In this document: in pieces, positions 15,977 through 23,866 of the stretch
Layout of the letters: each line of letters starts with the position of its first letter
Numbering within the stretch: position 1 is the stretch's first letter
The notes under the pieces: generated by a model
Told to the model about the DNA's origin: nothing
Database searches by the model: none
The model's input: the letters and a program-made list of their open reading frames with translations, nothing else
Translations under genes and position numbers: made by a program
NCBI RefSeq assembly: GCF_000338295.1
Contig: NZ_ANMO01000222.1
Location: forward strand, 1-32,070
Direction of reading: 5' to 3'
DNA: 32,070 nucleotides
From: Rhodopirellula europaea 6C
Lineage (GTDB): Bacteria; Planctomycetota; Planctomycetia; Pirellulales; Pirellulaceae

Positions 15977-17458
15977 TCAATAGGCGCCGTTTGTCCCGAA
16001 CATCTCTTTCTTGGATGGACGTGGACGGACACGGACCGAGTGATCTGGCTCGCCCGTCACACGGTCAAACTCATCGGGTGTTCGTCGACTTGGCAAGTAG
16101 TCACCCGTTCGCTTCGTCCAATCAGTGAGTGCGGTTTGCAATCGCGTGCGTACCGAGTGATAGGCCGGGTCCTCGAAGCGATTGTGCAGTTCGCCGGGGT
16201 CGCGTTGCAGATCATAAAGTTCCCACTTTGCACGAGGTGAAGTGAAACAAGCCGATTGTTCGGGCGTGAGTTCTCCCGCGTCATACAAACGCAGCATGGC
16301 TTGCCAAGTCAGGCCCCGTCCCGCGTCAGCGGATGGTGTTGGAGGAAGGTCGACGTAGTCATTGCGAATCAACTTGTATTGCTGGGTCGCCACGGCGCGA
16401 GCATGGTCCTCGTAGTCGTGCCAGTGATCTTCCGCAAAAGCGAATTCGCGATGCGATTGCGTGCTGTCTTTCAAAACCGGAATAAAGCTTTTGCTCGAAG
16501 CGGAGAATGCTTCGCTGCCTTCCACGCCAGCCAATTCCAAGAACGTGGCACCAATGTCAACCGCGCTGACCAAAGCCTTCGTCGTCTGGCCCGCCTTGAC
16601 TTGGTCGGGATAACGAACGATCCACGGGGTTCGGATTCCACCATCGTAGAGCGATGTCTTGTCACGAGGGAACGGACGGCCATTGTCGCTGATGAAGAGA
16701 ACGACCGTGTTGTCAGCGACGCCCTGTTCGGCCAGTTTTCGCATCACCTTGCCGACGTAGGAATCGAGACGCCCAATCTCGTCATAGTAAAGACGCAGGT
16801 CTTCGCGGACATCAGGAACGTCTGGAAGGTGCGGAGGAACGATCACGTCGTCGTGTGTGTGAGGTGGATCCAGGGCACCGTCGTTGTATTCGCGGTGCGG
16901 GTCCAGAGCGGCCAACCACAGGAAAAACGGTTGATCCTTGGGACGTTCCTCGCAAGCTCGTTCCCAATCTTCGCAACCACTGGGCTGCGCCGCGATCATC
17001 TTGGCAGGTTGTCCGTCTTTTCCACTGGGGAGCACAAAACCGGCCGTCGAGGCTTCGTAGATTTTGTCGAAGTGATCGCGAACAGCGTCTCCCATGTGCC
17101 ATTTGCCAGCCGCGGCGGTGTAATAGCCCGCTGACTGCAATCGCCCCACGAATGTGTCGCTTGATTCCGGCAACGGCCAGTGCAACTGTTCCGCGCCCGT
17201 GTTGTGGGGATACTTGCCTGTGATGATGCTCGCACGGGATGGGCTGCAGGAATTCGTGGTCAGGTAAGCGTGTTCGAAACGCATGCCTTCCGCTGCCAGA
17301 CGATCGATATTGGGAGTGCGAATCGCCGGATGACCATAGGCCCCGCAATCGTCCCAGTTCATGTCATCCGCGATGATCAGAACGATGTTCGGAGGGGACT
17401 GAGCCATCACGGACGAGGTGATGTAACAAGCGATCAGAGCAACAAGGAATCGGTGCAC
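15977..17458 (-). CDS. secreted S1 sulfatase
   Basis: A 493-residue sulfatase starting with GTG at 17458, directly at a signal peptide (FLVALIACYITSSVMAQ). Sulfatase block NIVLIIADDMNWDDCGAYG, formylglycine motif CSPSRASIITG (Cys71), canonical GKWHMGD, and NTVVLFISDNGRPFPRD as the late metal site. The architecture and CSPSR signature fit iduronate-2-sulfatase or heparan-type groups broadly, but substrate cannot be assigned. It is the first gene of a tightly spaced seven-gene minus-strand run ending at 6819, and a promoter for that run should lie in the 448-base region upstream. Confidence 0.9.
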   Translation of the reverse strand: MHRFLVALIACYITSSVMAQSPPNIVLIIADDMNWDDCGAYGHPAIRTPNIDRLAAEGMRFEHAYLTTNSCSPSRASIITGKYPHNTGAEQLHWPLPESSDTFVGRLQSAGYYTAAAGKWHMGDAVRDHFDKIYEASTAGFVLPSGKDGQPAKMIAAQPSGCEDWERACEERPKDQPFFLWLAALDPHREYNDGALDPPHTHDDVIVPPHLPDVPDVREDLRLYYDEIGRLDSYVGKVMRKLAEQGVADNTVVLFISDNGRPFPRDKTSLYDGGIRTPWIVRYPDQVKAGQTTKALVSAVDIGATFLELAGVEGSEAFSASSKSFIPVLKDSTQSHREFAFAEDHWHDYEDHARAVATQQYKLIRNDYVDLPPTPSADAGRGLTWQAMLRLYDAGELTPEQSACFTSPRAKWELYDLQRDPGELHNRFEDPAYHSVRTRLQTALTDWTKRTGDYLPSRRTPDEFDRVTGEPDHSVRVRPRPSKKEMFGTNGAY

Positions 17459-17906
17459 GAGAATCCAGCAGGAGAGAGGCGGGTAAACGTTCGCTTTCGC
17501 AAGAAAACGCGAACATCAACGAAGATGCCTCGAGTCGACACGAAGCCCTCTGCGGCGTCGGCAACGCCCTTCAGAGATCCTATACGTCAAACATCGAGCC
17601 TTCAGCGGCCCGCCAGTCTACACCGATTCCGAGATTCTCGCGCCGGTCCTCAACGCGTGAAAACGAGTTTTCAATCAATCCAAACGTATAGATCCCAGTC
17701 GGTTCAGGGGAGACTCCCGCGGCCCCATCACCACTGAGCCTCTATACATCTCACACGGGATTTCTCTTCGCTTCCGACAACCGTTTCGCATCAATCGATT
17801 GTCTGCAGATCCTCGTCACCACGACGTGAGTGAGTCGTGTCGATGGACTGACCAAACACCCAATCGGTCCCGCGATCCCCATCGGAATCGTCCTCTGCTC
17901 CGTCGT
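17459..17906. other. 448-bp spacer upstream of the sulfatase run
   Basis: No protein or RNA gene is convincing here. The region must hold the promoter of the seven-gene minus-strand run and the end of the SGNH hydrolase transcript. A 6-bp stem, 8-base loop hairpin (CACGAC / GTCGTG) occurs at 17820-17839 and is a weak terminator candidate for the SGNH gene. TATA-containing words occur at 17580-17586 and 17684-17691, but I could not pair them with a good -35 box. Confidence 0.4.
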
Positions 17907-19055
17907 TCACTGCACGCCGATTGCTTTGCGAAGCACGGGATCAAACACGTCGGCCTGACGCATGAAACCAAGGTCGCTGGCGTGAGAACCATCGGTCGCT
18001 CCGTCGCCATCGGTTCCATAAAGTTCATCGCCAGCGATGTAGTGCAGCCCCGTCACGCCGTCGGCAAGCAGCGACTTGTACGCCGCCTGCAGAGCCTCAT
18101 GATTCGCAGTGTGATGAGCATCACGTGCGGGCAAGATCCAACTGTTTGTGTTCCGGCGATCTTCCACCAAAACAATCGGCGTGTCCGGTTTCGCGGCACG
18201 AAGTTGCTTGACCAACGGAATGCACCTTTCGGTCACCATCGCCGCATTCATGTTGGGCAGGCAATCGATGACGTAGACCGCTGCGTCGACTTGGACCAAG
18301 AACTCTCCGACTTCAGCATGCATCTTTCCATTGCCAGAAAAGCCCAGGTTCACGACCGGCTGATCGAAACGACGTCCCAAAATCGCGGTGTGGACCATAC
18401 CAGGACGGCTAGCACAAGCTCCGTGTGTGATGCTGGTTCCGTAGAACACGATCGGCTTCTCACGTGTCGGCAACTGTTCGAATTTGCTGTCCGGCGAAAC
18501 ACCAATCTTCAACGACTCGATGCCATTGTAAAGCGGAAGGTAAGCGGCGTACTCACGCATCCCCGGTGCCAATGAATCAATGACCTTTGTTTTGACTTCT
18601 TGTGATGTCGGGCGAGTGACCTGCACCCATCGCCAGTTGCCTTCACCGTCGCGGGCATAAAAATCGACCCCGCTGACTCCGGTCGCAGGCATGTGCGGCA
18701 TCGCCAGATTCTTGTTCAGCAATTTGTAGTGCGCGTGAATGGAGGTGGCATCTGTTTTGAATCGAACCATCATTCCCGCAGAGTGACGACTCAGGTTCCA
18801 AACGTTTGAAGTCACCGAACCGTTGGCGGACGCCGGGAATCGATCAAACCATCTCGCACGTTCTTGGTCGGGCAAGATCCTTCCTTCGATGTTCTGCTCC
18901 GCGACGTCGTACCACGCGACGCCGTCCTCGACCGTTCGGCCGGTCGCCATCTCAGGATCCAAATTGCCGATCGAGTCGGCAACCTTCTCTTGAGCCTCAA
19001 CCGGGACGATAAACCAAGGCAACACAGCGACGAAAATGAACCATCGAATCTTCAT
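17907..19055 (-). CDS. secreted SGNH/GDSL hydrolase, probable carbohydrate esterase
   Basis: A 382-residue protein with signal peptide IRWFIFVAVLPWFIVPVEAQ. The N-terminal ~190 residues form the beta-rich accessory domain typical of this group (SANGSVTSNVWNLSRHSAGMMVRFKTD). The catalytic domain starts with VFYGTSITHGA, placing the nucleophile at Ser208, then NLGFSGNG (oxyanion Asn/Gly), and the terminal DGSHASD supplies Asp355 and His358. All SGNH blocks are intact. Family members deacetylate polysaccharides or cleave other sugar esters. It is upstream of the sulfatase run and on the same strand but 448 bases away, so it may be separately transcribed. Removing acyl groups would complement sulfate removal. 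Confidence 0.88.
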   Translation of the reverse strand: MKIRWFIFVAVLPWFIVPVEAQEKVADSIGNLDPEMATGRTVEDGVAWYDVAEQNIEGRILPDQERARWFDRFPASANGSVTSNVWNLSRHSAGMMVRFKTDATSIHAHYKLLNKNLAMPHMPATGVSGVDFYARDGEGNWRWVQVTRPTSQEVKTKVIDSLAPGMREYAAYLPLYNGIESLKIGVSPDSKFEQLPTREKPIVFYGTSITHGACASRPGMVHTAILGRRFDQPVVNLGFSGNGKMHAEVGEFLVQVDAAVYVIDCLPNMNAAMVTERCIPLVKQLRAAKPDTPIVLVEDRRNTNSWILPARDAHHTANHEALQAAYKSLLADGVTGLHYIAGDELYGTDGDGATDGSHASDLGFMRQADVFDPVLRKAIGVQ

Positions 19056-19249
19056 TTGGAATGACTTTCTGATGCGGGGCAGGGGAGGGAAGGAGACGGA
19101 TCCTGTTGCGGATCAATCCAGCTTCTTCGCTGAACAAAGAGGCGGCTGACCAACATAATCGCCCTGAAGCTCCCAATGTGGGACAGCGACATGGAGCAGG
19201 GCAGGGCAGTGCGGCTTTGCAGGGACAGCACCTCCGAATCAAACGATGG
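19056..19249. other. spacer with G-rich GGGCAGGG-type words
   Basis: A 194-base gap between two minus-strand genes. It has GGGCAGGG at 19077-19084, an overlapping GGGGAGGG at 19082-19089 and GGGCAGGG at 19199-19206, all on the plus strand. On the minus strand these are C-rich leader sequence of the SGNH gene. No gene is seen. Confidence 0.5.
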
Positions 19250-20096
19250 TCACACCCGGTTGATTCGGCTTCCCAATGATTTCAACCGGAATGCGAACGC
19301 GATCATTGCGATGCTGGAGATGATCGCAAGTGCTCCCAAAATCCTGACCAGCGTCAGCCCAAATCCCATCGGCGCGGCCAACAGGGCGATGCCGATCAAA
19401 ACAGAAAGCACGCCAGCCAAGATCAACCAGCCTTCGCCTTGGATGTGTCGACGATCTTGAATCGCAGCCGCGATCTCAACCACACCCGAAACGACCACCA
19501 TCGCACCAATGACGCTGATCACAATCGTCGCGGTCAACCCAGCGACCAACATCGGATTAGCAAACACGAATATGCCAGCCAAAAATTCGATCACACCTCG
19601 AACAATCGTTCCCGTTCGCGACGGAGTGTCACCGACCACTCCCGCGATGATCGCCATCACACCATCAAAAGCCAAGAAGAATCCGGCGACTTGGGCAAAC
19701 GTTGCCAACGTCATCCCGGGTTGAAACAACGCGTAGATGCCCAGAACCAACAGCAACAAACCTCGGATCAGCGGCAACCACCAAAGCGACGCCACATCCG
19801 ACAGCACGTTCCGCATCGCGTCCTTCGGTTCTAAATCAGACATGCTTCGATTTCCCAAGTCTTCAAGTGGATTCGCGTGATTGCAGAGCCGAGTTGGCCA
19901 TGCCAACACAATTTTGCCTAGCGATACGCGCCGGTATCAATTTCAATCTTCGCACTTTGAGAGCAGCAATCCAACCGACCATCGGGCTTTTCCCAATCCG
20001 TTCGACTCGTTTTCGCTGCCAAGTGTCTGCATCACTCGATGAACTTCGGTCTCCTTCATGGAAGGCATTCTTTCTCAATCGCGGGGCAGGGCAGGG
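19077..20096 (+). other. cluster of GGGNAGGG octamers (KOPS-like)
   Basis: Within one kilobase the plus strand holds five copies of the pattern GGGNAGGG, at 19077, 19082, 19199, 20084 and 20089. Further copies are at 1373, 2016, 7590 and 11000. Eight of the nine read GGGCAGGG. I found no copy of the reverse complement on the plus strand. The pattern equals the E. coli FtsK-orienting polar sequence consensus. Whether it has that role here is inference. Confidence 0.45.
19250..19843 (-). CDS. HdeD/DUF308-family membrane protein
   Basis: A 197-residue protein made almost entirely of hydrophobic helices; about six membrane segments can be drawn, for example IRGLLLLVLGIYALF, VAGFFLAFDGVMAIIAGVV, GLTATIVISVIGAMVVVSGV and LAGVLSVLIGIALLAAPMGF. 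The repeating pair-of-helices pattern with G-[IV]-x-x-[LF]-x-x-P (LGIYALFQPG, LIGIALLAAPMG) is the DUF308/HdeD signature. HdeD is linked to acid resistance in E. coli, but the molecular role of most homologues is unknown. ATG 19843 (MSDLEPKD) is preferred over an upstream start at 19909. It is divergent from the SYLF-domain gene. Confidence 0.85.
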   Translation of the reverse strand: MSDLEPKDAMRNVLSDVASLWWLPLIRGLLLLVLGIYALFQPGMTLATFAQVAGFFLAFDGVMAIIAGVVGDTPSRTGTIVRGVIEFLAGIFVFANPMLVAGLTATIVISVIGAMVVVSGVVEIAAAIQDRRHIQGEGWLILAGVLSVLIGIALLAAPMGFGLTLVRILGALAIISSIAMIAFAFRLKSLGSRINRV

Positions 20097-20247
20097 CGGA
20101 TGGAGTAGCCGGAATGTGCATTCGGCTCCACAATGGCATGGGAATCGCCACGGGATTGCAATGCGATGGCAAATGGTCGCGGTCGCAATTCACTCCCCCG
20201 ATCAAACGTTCTCGACTGAAAACGATCTCACCAAAGGAATGTGCACG
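19844..20247. promoter_or_regulatory. 404-bp divergent intergenic region
   Basis: This lies between the HdeD-like gene (minus) and the SYLF gene (plus). It has two overlapping GGGCAGGG words at 20084-20096 and a bulged hairpin of about 11 bp at 20101-20130 (TGGAG... / ...CTCCA). A good Shine-Dalgarno AAGGA at 20234-20238 lies 9 bases before ATG 20248. The plus frame is open upstream to 19702, but that part shows no domain and precedes the signal peptide, so I treat it as non-coding. Confidence 0.5.
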
Positions 20248-21300
20248 ATGGAGTCTTCTACCCAACCGCAATTTCGTTTCACGCGCCGAATCTTAATAAC
20301 GATCGCACTGATGCTGATTGGATGGACGCAGCCCGCGACCGCGCAGATCAACGAAGAACAAACGGTCCAGGCCGCGACCGCGGTACTGAACGAAACCATG
20401 TCCACGCCATTGAGCCAAATCCCAGCACAAATGTTGCAGGATTGTCATGGGGTCGCGATCGTCCCCAACGTGATCAAAGGCAGCTTCATCGTCGGTGCTC
20501 GGCACGGCAAAGGATTGCTGTTCATCCGCGATCCCGACGGCACTTGGCACGCTCCCGTGTTCATCACCTTGACCGGAGGCAACGTCGGTTGGCAAGTCGG
20601 CGTGCAAGCCTCGGACATCATCTTGGTTTTCAAGACCGCTCGAAGTGTTCAAGGCATCTTGTCCGGCAAATTGACCTTGGGTGGTGATGCCTCCGCAGCA
20701 GCCGGGCCAGTCGGACGCCAAGCCGCAGTGGCCACCGATGGTCAACTGCAAGCTGAGATCTACACCTATTCTCGAAGTCGTGGGTTATTCGCGGGAGTCT
20801 CCATTGACGGGACCGTCCTTCGAGTCGATCAAGTCGCGACGGGCATGTACTATCAAAGCCCCGCACCCGGCCAACCGGTTGTAATCCCCACCTCGGCGGC
20901 CCAGCTGACTCAGGCCATCGCTCGCTACGCCGGGCAACAAGTGCAGGTCACACCGCCCGAACCCCAATCACAGTTCGCTCAACAATACCGGAGCGATCGC
21001 CCCGCGGTGCTGCAGGATCAATTGCTGCAAATCGCTCCTGAGCTCTTCAAGTTGCTGGATCCGCAATGGACAGCTCACTTGGCACTACCGCTGTCAGCCA
21101 ACCCAAACGAAATGCCTGACCCCAACGCGTTGGCAGCCGCGGTTGCGAAATACGATCAAGTCGCGGCTGACCCACAGTATGCATCCTTGGCCGGACGTCC
21201 TGAGTTTCAATCCGTTCATAGTCTATTGAAGCACTACCAACATTCGCTGATTCCGAACGCTCAAACGCTGCAGCTTCCACCTCCGCCGATCAAACGTTGA
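20248..21300 (+). CDS. secreted SYLF (Ysc84-type lipid-binding) domain protein
   Basis: A 350-residue protein. The signal peptide is ITIALMLIGWTQPATAQ. The SYLF domain follows: VLNETMSTPLSQIPAQ, CHGVAIVPNVIKGSFIVGARHGKGLL, GGNVGWQVGVQASDIILVF, and SRSRGLFAGVSIDGTVLRVD. SYLF domains bind phosphoinositides and actin in eukaryotes; in bacteria they occur in exported proteins of unknown role. A C-terminal extension of roughly 120 residues (from PPEPQSQFAQQYR) is Gln/Pro/Ala-rich and carries no domain I know. ATG 20248 has an upstream AAGGA, which decides the start; ATG 20239 is the alternative. The sulfatase gene follows after 49 bases, possibly on the same transcript. Confidence 0.87.
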   Translation: MESSTQPQFRFTRRILITIALMLIGWTQPATAQINEEQTVQAATAVLNETMSTPLSQIPAQMLQDCHGVAIVPNVIKGSFIVGARHGKGLLFIRDPDGTWHAPVFITLTGGNVGWQVGVQASDIILVFKTARSVQGILSGKLTLGGDASAAAGPVGRQAAVATDGQLQAEIYTYSRSRGLFAGVSIDGTVLRVDQVATGMYYQSPAPGQPVVIPTSAAQLTQAIARYAGQQVQVTPPEPQSQFAQQYRSDRPAVLQDQLLQIAPELFKLLDPQWTAHLALPLSANPNEMPDPNALAAAVAKYDQVAADPQYASLAGRPEFQSVHSLLKHYQHSLIPNAQTLQLPPPPIKR

Positions 21301-21349
21301 TTATCCTCTGAGCCGCACCTTCGCCCCGCAACTCTAAACGAACGATCGA

Positions 21350-22726
21350 ATGCGTTTTCTTCTGCTTCTGCTCGCGTGTCTGCCGCTGACCGTTTCATCC
21401 GCCAACGATTCGCGGCCCAACATCGTTCTGATCATGGCGGACGACATTGGTATCGAAGGTCTGGGGTGCTACGGCGGAGTCTCTTACGAAACGCCTGCAC
21501 TGGATCAATTGGCCAGCGATGGCGTGCGGTTCACCCACGCGTACTCGCAACCGTTGTGCACACCGACCCGGGTTCAGCTGATGTCGGGCAAGTACAACCA
21601 TCGCAACTGGAAGACGTTTGGAATCCTCGATCCAAACGTAAAAACCTTTGGCCACCGAATAAAGGAAGAGGGTTACGCGACAGCGATCTTTGGCAAGTGG
21701 CAATTGCAATCGTACGACCCGCCCGGGTATCCCGGCGCCGATGAACGCCGCGGAACAGGCATGCATCCCAAGGACGCGGGCTTTGACCAGTACGCGTTGT
21801 TCCATGCCTTGCACACCGAAGACAAAGGCTCGCGCTACGCCAACCCAACGATGCTGGAAGGCGAAGCAGGGCAGGTCGGTACGCTGAAAACTTATGCGGG
21901 TCAATTTGGCGAAGACATCTGGGTCGAGAAAACGATCGACTTCCTCAAACAGGACCGCGACGAACCCGCCTTTGTTTACTACCCGATGGCTCTGCCTCAC
22001 TGGCCGTTCGTCCCGACACCAATCAGCGACGACTGGGATCCGTCCCAACCGGTCGTTGAGCAACTGAAGTACTTCGAGGACATGGTCGAGTACATGGACG
22101 TTGCGGTTGGGAACTTGATCAACGGCCTGCAGTCCAACGGTTTGCGAGAGAACACGATTGTCATTTTCTACGGCGACAACGGGACGCACCTGCAAGTGGT
22201 CTCTAAGCTCGCCGACGGTCGGTCCATCCAAGGTGGCAAGGGCCTGACCAAGCAAACCGGCATTCACGTACCGTTGATCGTTTCATGGCCCGGCCACATC
22301 CAGCCCGCCGTGAGTGACAAGCTGATCGATGCTTCGGATTTCTATCCGACGTTGATTGAATTGGCGGGCGGCAAAGTGGTGGAGGATCCAACGATGGACG
22401 GAATCAGCTTCGCCCCGGAATTGTTTGGCAAACAGGGACAGGAAAAAGAGTCCCTGTTCTTTTGGTACGACCCTCGTCCCGGCGAAGACAAATCGCAGTT
22501 CAGCCGCGAAGTGTTCGCACTCAATCGAACCCACAAGTACTTTCGCGATGGCCGCCTGTTTCGTTTAACAGATCGCCCGCTCGAAGAAATCGCCGTCGAT
22601 CTGGAACATGCCACCGAGCAAGATCGAGCCGCAATGAAGCGACTCCAACCACGCATCACCGAGGCGATGGCTGGAGTCGACGAACCACCATTGCTCGACG
22701 CGACTGGTCAACCGATCTCACCGTGA
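21350..22726 (+). CDS. secreted S1 sulfatase with CTPTR and GKWQL signatures
   Basis: A 458-residue sulfatase starting at a short signal peptide (RFLLLLLACLPLTVSSA). NIVLIMADDIGIEGLGCYGG supplies early metal ligands; the formylglycine motif is CTPTRVQLMSG (Cys70). The second motif reads GKWQLQS, with Gln where most sulfatases have the active-site His. VIFYGDNGTHLQ is the late metal site. I recall CTPTR plus GKWQL as a recurrent planctomycete subgroup, so it is likely functional. This gene is separate from the minus-strand sulfatase cluster and shares little beyond family motifs with those four proteins. Its end converges on the AraC gene with a 69-base gap. Confidence 0.9.
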   Translation: MRFLLLLLACLPLTVSSANDSRPNIVLIMADDIGIEGLGCYGGVSYETPALDQLASDGVRFTHAYSQPLCTPTRVQLMSGKYNHRNWKTFGILDPNVKTFGHRIKEEGYATAIFGKWQLQSYDPPGYPGADERRGTGMHPKDAGFDQYALFHALHTEDKGSRYANPTMLEGEAGQVGTLKTYAGQFGEDIWVEKTIDFLKQDRDEPAFVYYPMALPHWPFVPTPISDDWDPSQPVVEQLKYFEDMVEYMDVAVGNLINGLQSNGLRENTIVIFYGDNGTHLQVVSKLADGRSIQGGKGLTKQTGIHVPLIVSWPGHIQPAVSDKLIDASDFYPTLIELAGGKVVEDPTMDGISFAPELFGKQGQEKESLFFWYDPRPGEDKSQFSREVFALNRTHKYFRDGRLFRLTDRPLEEIAVDLEHATEQDRAAMKRLQPRITEAMAGVDEPPLLDATGQPISP

Positions 22727-22774
22727 GCTTTTGACTCGCTTGGGCCTGTGGTCACAAAACAAACGTCTGGTTGC

Positions 22775-22794
22775 GAGGTCGCCGCAGGCACCTC
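22775..22794. terminator. bulged hairpin between convergent genes
   Basis: GAGGT-C-GCC pairs with GGC-ACCTC around a GCA loop: 8 base pairs with one bulged C. It lies in the 69-base gap between the convergent sulfatase and AraC genes, two bases before the AraC stop. No clear T run follows on either strand, so it is only a candidate bidirectional terminator. Confidence 0.35.
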
Positions 22795-22795
22795 A

Positions 22796-23620
22796 TCAAG
22801 TGACGCGGTGGTTAGCCCGAAACTTCCTGGGGGAGCAACCGCAAACCTTTCGGAACACTTCATTGAACCGGCTTAGACTCTGAAACCCTGATGCCAAGCT
22901 AACATCGAGCACTGATCGATTGGTCGTTACAAGCAACCGCTGAGCCTCCGACAAGCGATGCTGAGTGATGAAGCTGGTGATCGAGATACCAAACGTCTTC
23001 CGAAACAAACACATGGCATAGTTTGGATGCAGATCGACCGCCTTCGCGATCGACGCAGACGTTAGTGGCTGATAAAAATGGCGAGCGATGTAGCACGCCA
23101 ATTGATCGGCGGTGGACAAATCGTCCACGGGCTCGGCCGTTCCACCAATGGACTTGTTGTGCGCAAACCGGAGCAGACGAGCTTGGATCTCGAGCTGTGC
23201 GGCACGTGCGAGCGCGGGATCACGACTAGCCAAATCGGACTCCCATCTCTGAAAGGACGCCAAATCTCTTTCGTCCTGAACAGAACTGACCAACACTTCT
23301 CCCTGCAGTGTTCGGTTCACAATGTCAGCATCGACTCCGGATCGCATGAATTCGTTCAGCGGCAACGTCACGACGAAGTAAGGATCGTCCCCATCAAACT
23401 CAACGATCTGATGAGGAATGGCTGCCCAAAACAATCCCATCTGCCCCGGATGAATGGTGTCCCTGTGTCCACCCACCAAATAGGTCAAAGACCCAGACGC
23501 AAGGAAATTCAACTCGATCTCGCTGTGACGATCGGCACGCGGCATCGCCACGGGCGTCCACCTCTCACATGTGAAACCGTACGGAGCGAATTCGGGGCGA
23601 GTCGTATCAAACTGCTTCAT
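22796..23620 (-). CDS. AraC-family transcriptional regulator with N-terminal cupin
   Basis: A 274-residue regulator. Residues 20-100 form a cupin effector domain (HSEIELNFLASGSLTYLVGGHRDTIHPGQMGLF). Residues about 170-270 form the AraC helix-turn-helix pair: SIAKAVDLHPNYAMCLFRKTFGISITSFITQHRL and DVSLASGFQSLSRFNEVFRKVCGCSPRKFR. The arrangement and the HPNYAM segment resemble MelR-type sugar regulators. ATG 23620 is preferred over a TTG at 23653. It is divergent from the secreted DUF1593-pectate lyase-GH127-pectate lyase operon with 246 bases between starts, so it is the probable sugar-responsive controller of that operon. Confidence 0.9.
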   Translation of the reverse strand: MKQFDTTRPEFAPYGFTCERWTPVAMPRADRHSEIELNFLASGSLTYLVGGHRDTIHPGQMGLFWAAIPHQIVEFDGDDPYFVVTLPLNEFMRSGVDADIVNRTLQGEVLVSSVQDERDLASFQRWESDLASRDPALARAAQLEIQARLLRFAHNKSIGGTAEPVDDLSTADQLACYIARHFYQPLTSASIAKAVDLHPNYAMCLFRKTFGISITSFITQHRLSEAQRLLVTTNRSVLDVSLASGFQSLSRFNEVFRKVCGCSPRKFRANHRVT

Positions 23621-23866
23621 CGACCTTAGAATTCCGTGACTTATTTGCTGCAAACGAGAAGATCCTCGGAAGAACGAAGCTTAGTCTAATCCCATCACAT
23701 GCAATGAAGTGGTACGAGCGGTTCGTCAAATTGCGAGTGATGCCTAAACGACTTCTTTGCAAAGCAGACGTGGTGTGAGCATTTGGTCGTTAGTCGCGGC
23801 AATTGCCCGCAGGCTCGTGTCTGTCCGCAGATTTCGTAAACAGCAAACTTGTTTTCAAACGCCCTC
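23621..23866. promoter_or_regulatory. divergent promoter region with two 10-bp palindromes
   Basis: The gap between the AraC gene and the pectinolytic operon contains two perfect palindromes, CTTTGCAAAG at 23755-23764 and GGCAATTGCC at 23798-23807, 43 bases apart centre to centre, near four helical turns. They are candidates for regulator binding or for hairpins. AraC proteins usually bind direct repeats, so the link is uncertain. Confidence 0.35.

Noticed and set aside
14953-17134. Plus-strand frames of 242 and 292 codons opposite two sulfatase genes
   Set aside because: The formylglycine and metal-site motifs on the minus strand prove the coding strand; the plus frames resemble no protein.
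17577-17694. Distant inverted words CTATACGT / ACGTATAG
   Set aside because: The arms are about 100 bases apart with one mismatch in the extension; likely chance in a 448-base spacer.
19077-20096. A dif recombination site near the GGGCAGGG cluster
   Set aside because: No 28-bp dif-like sequence with two XerC/XerD half sites was visible in the region.
19702-20247. 182-codon upstream extension of the SYLF gene frame
   Set aside because: It overlaps the HdeD-like gene, precedes a proper signal peptide, and the AAGGA at 20234 supports ATG 20248.
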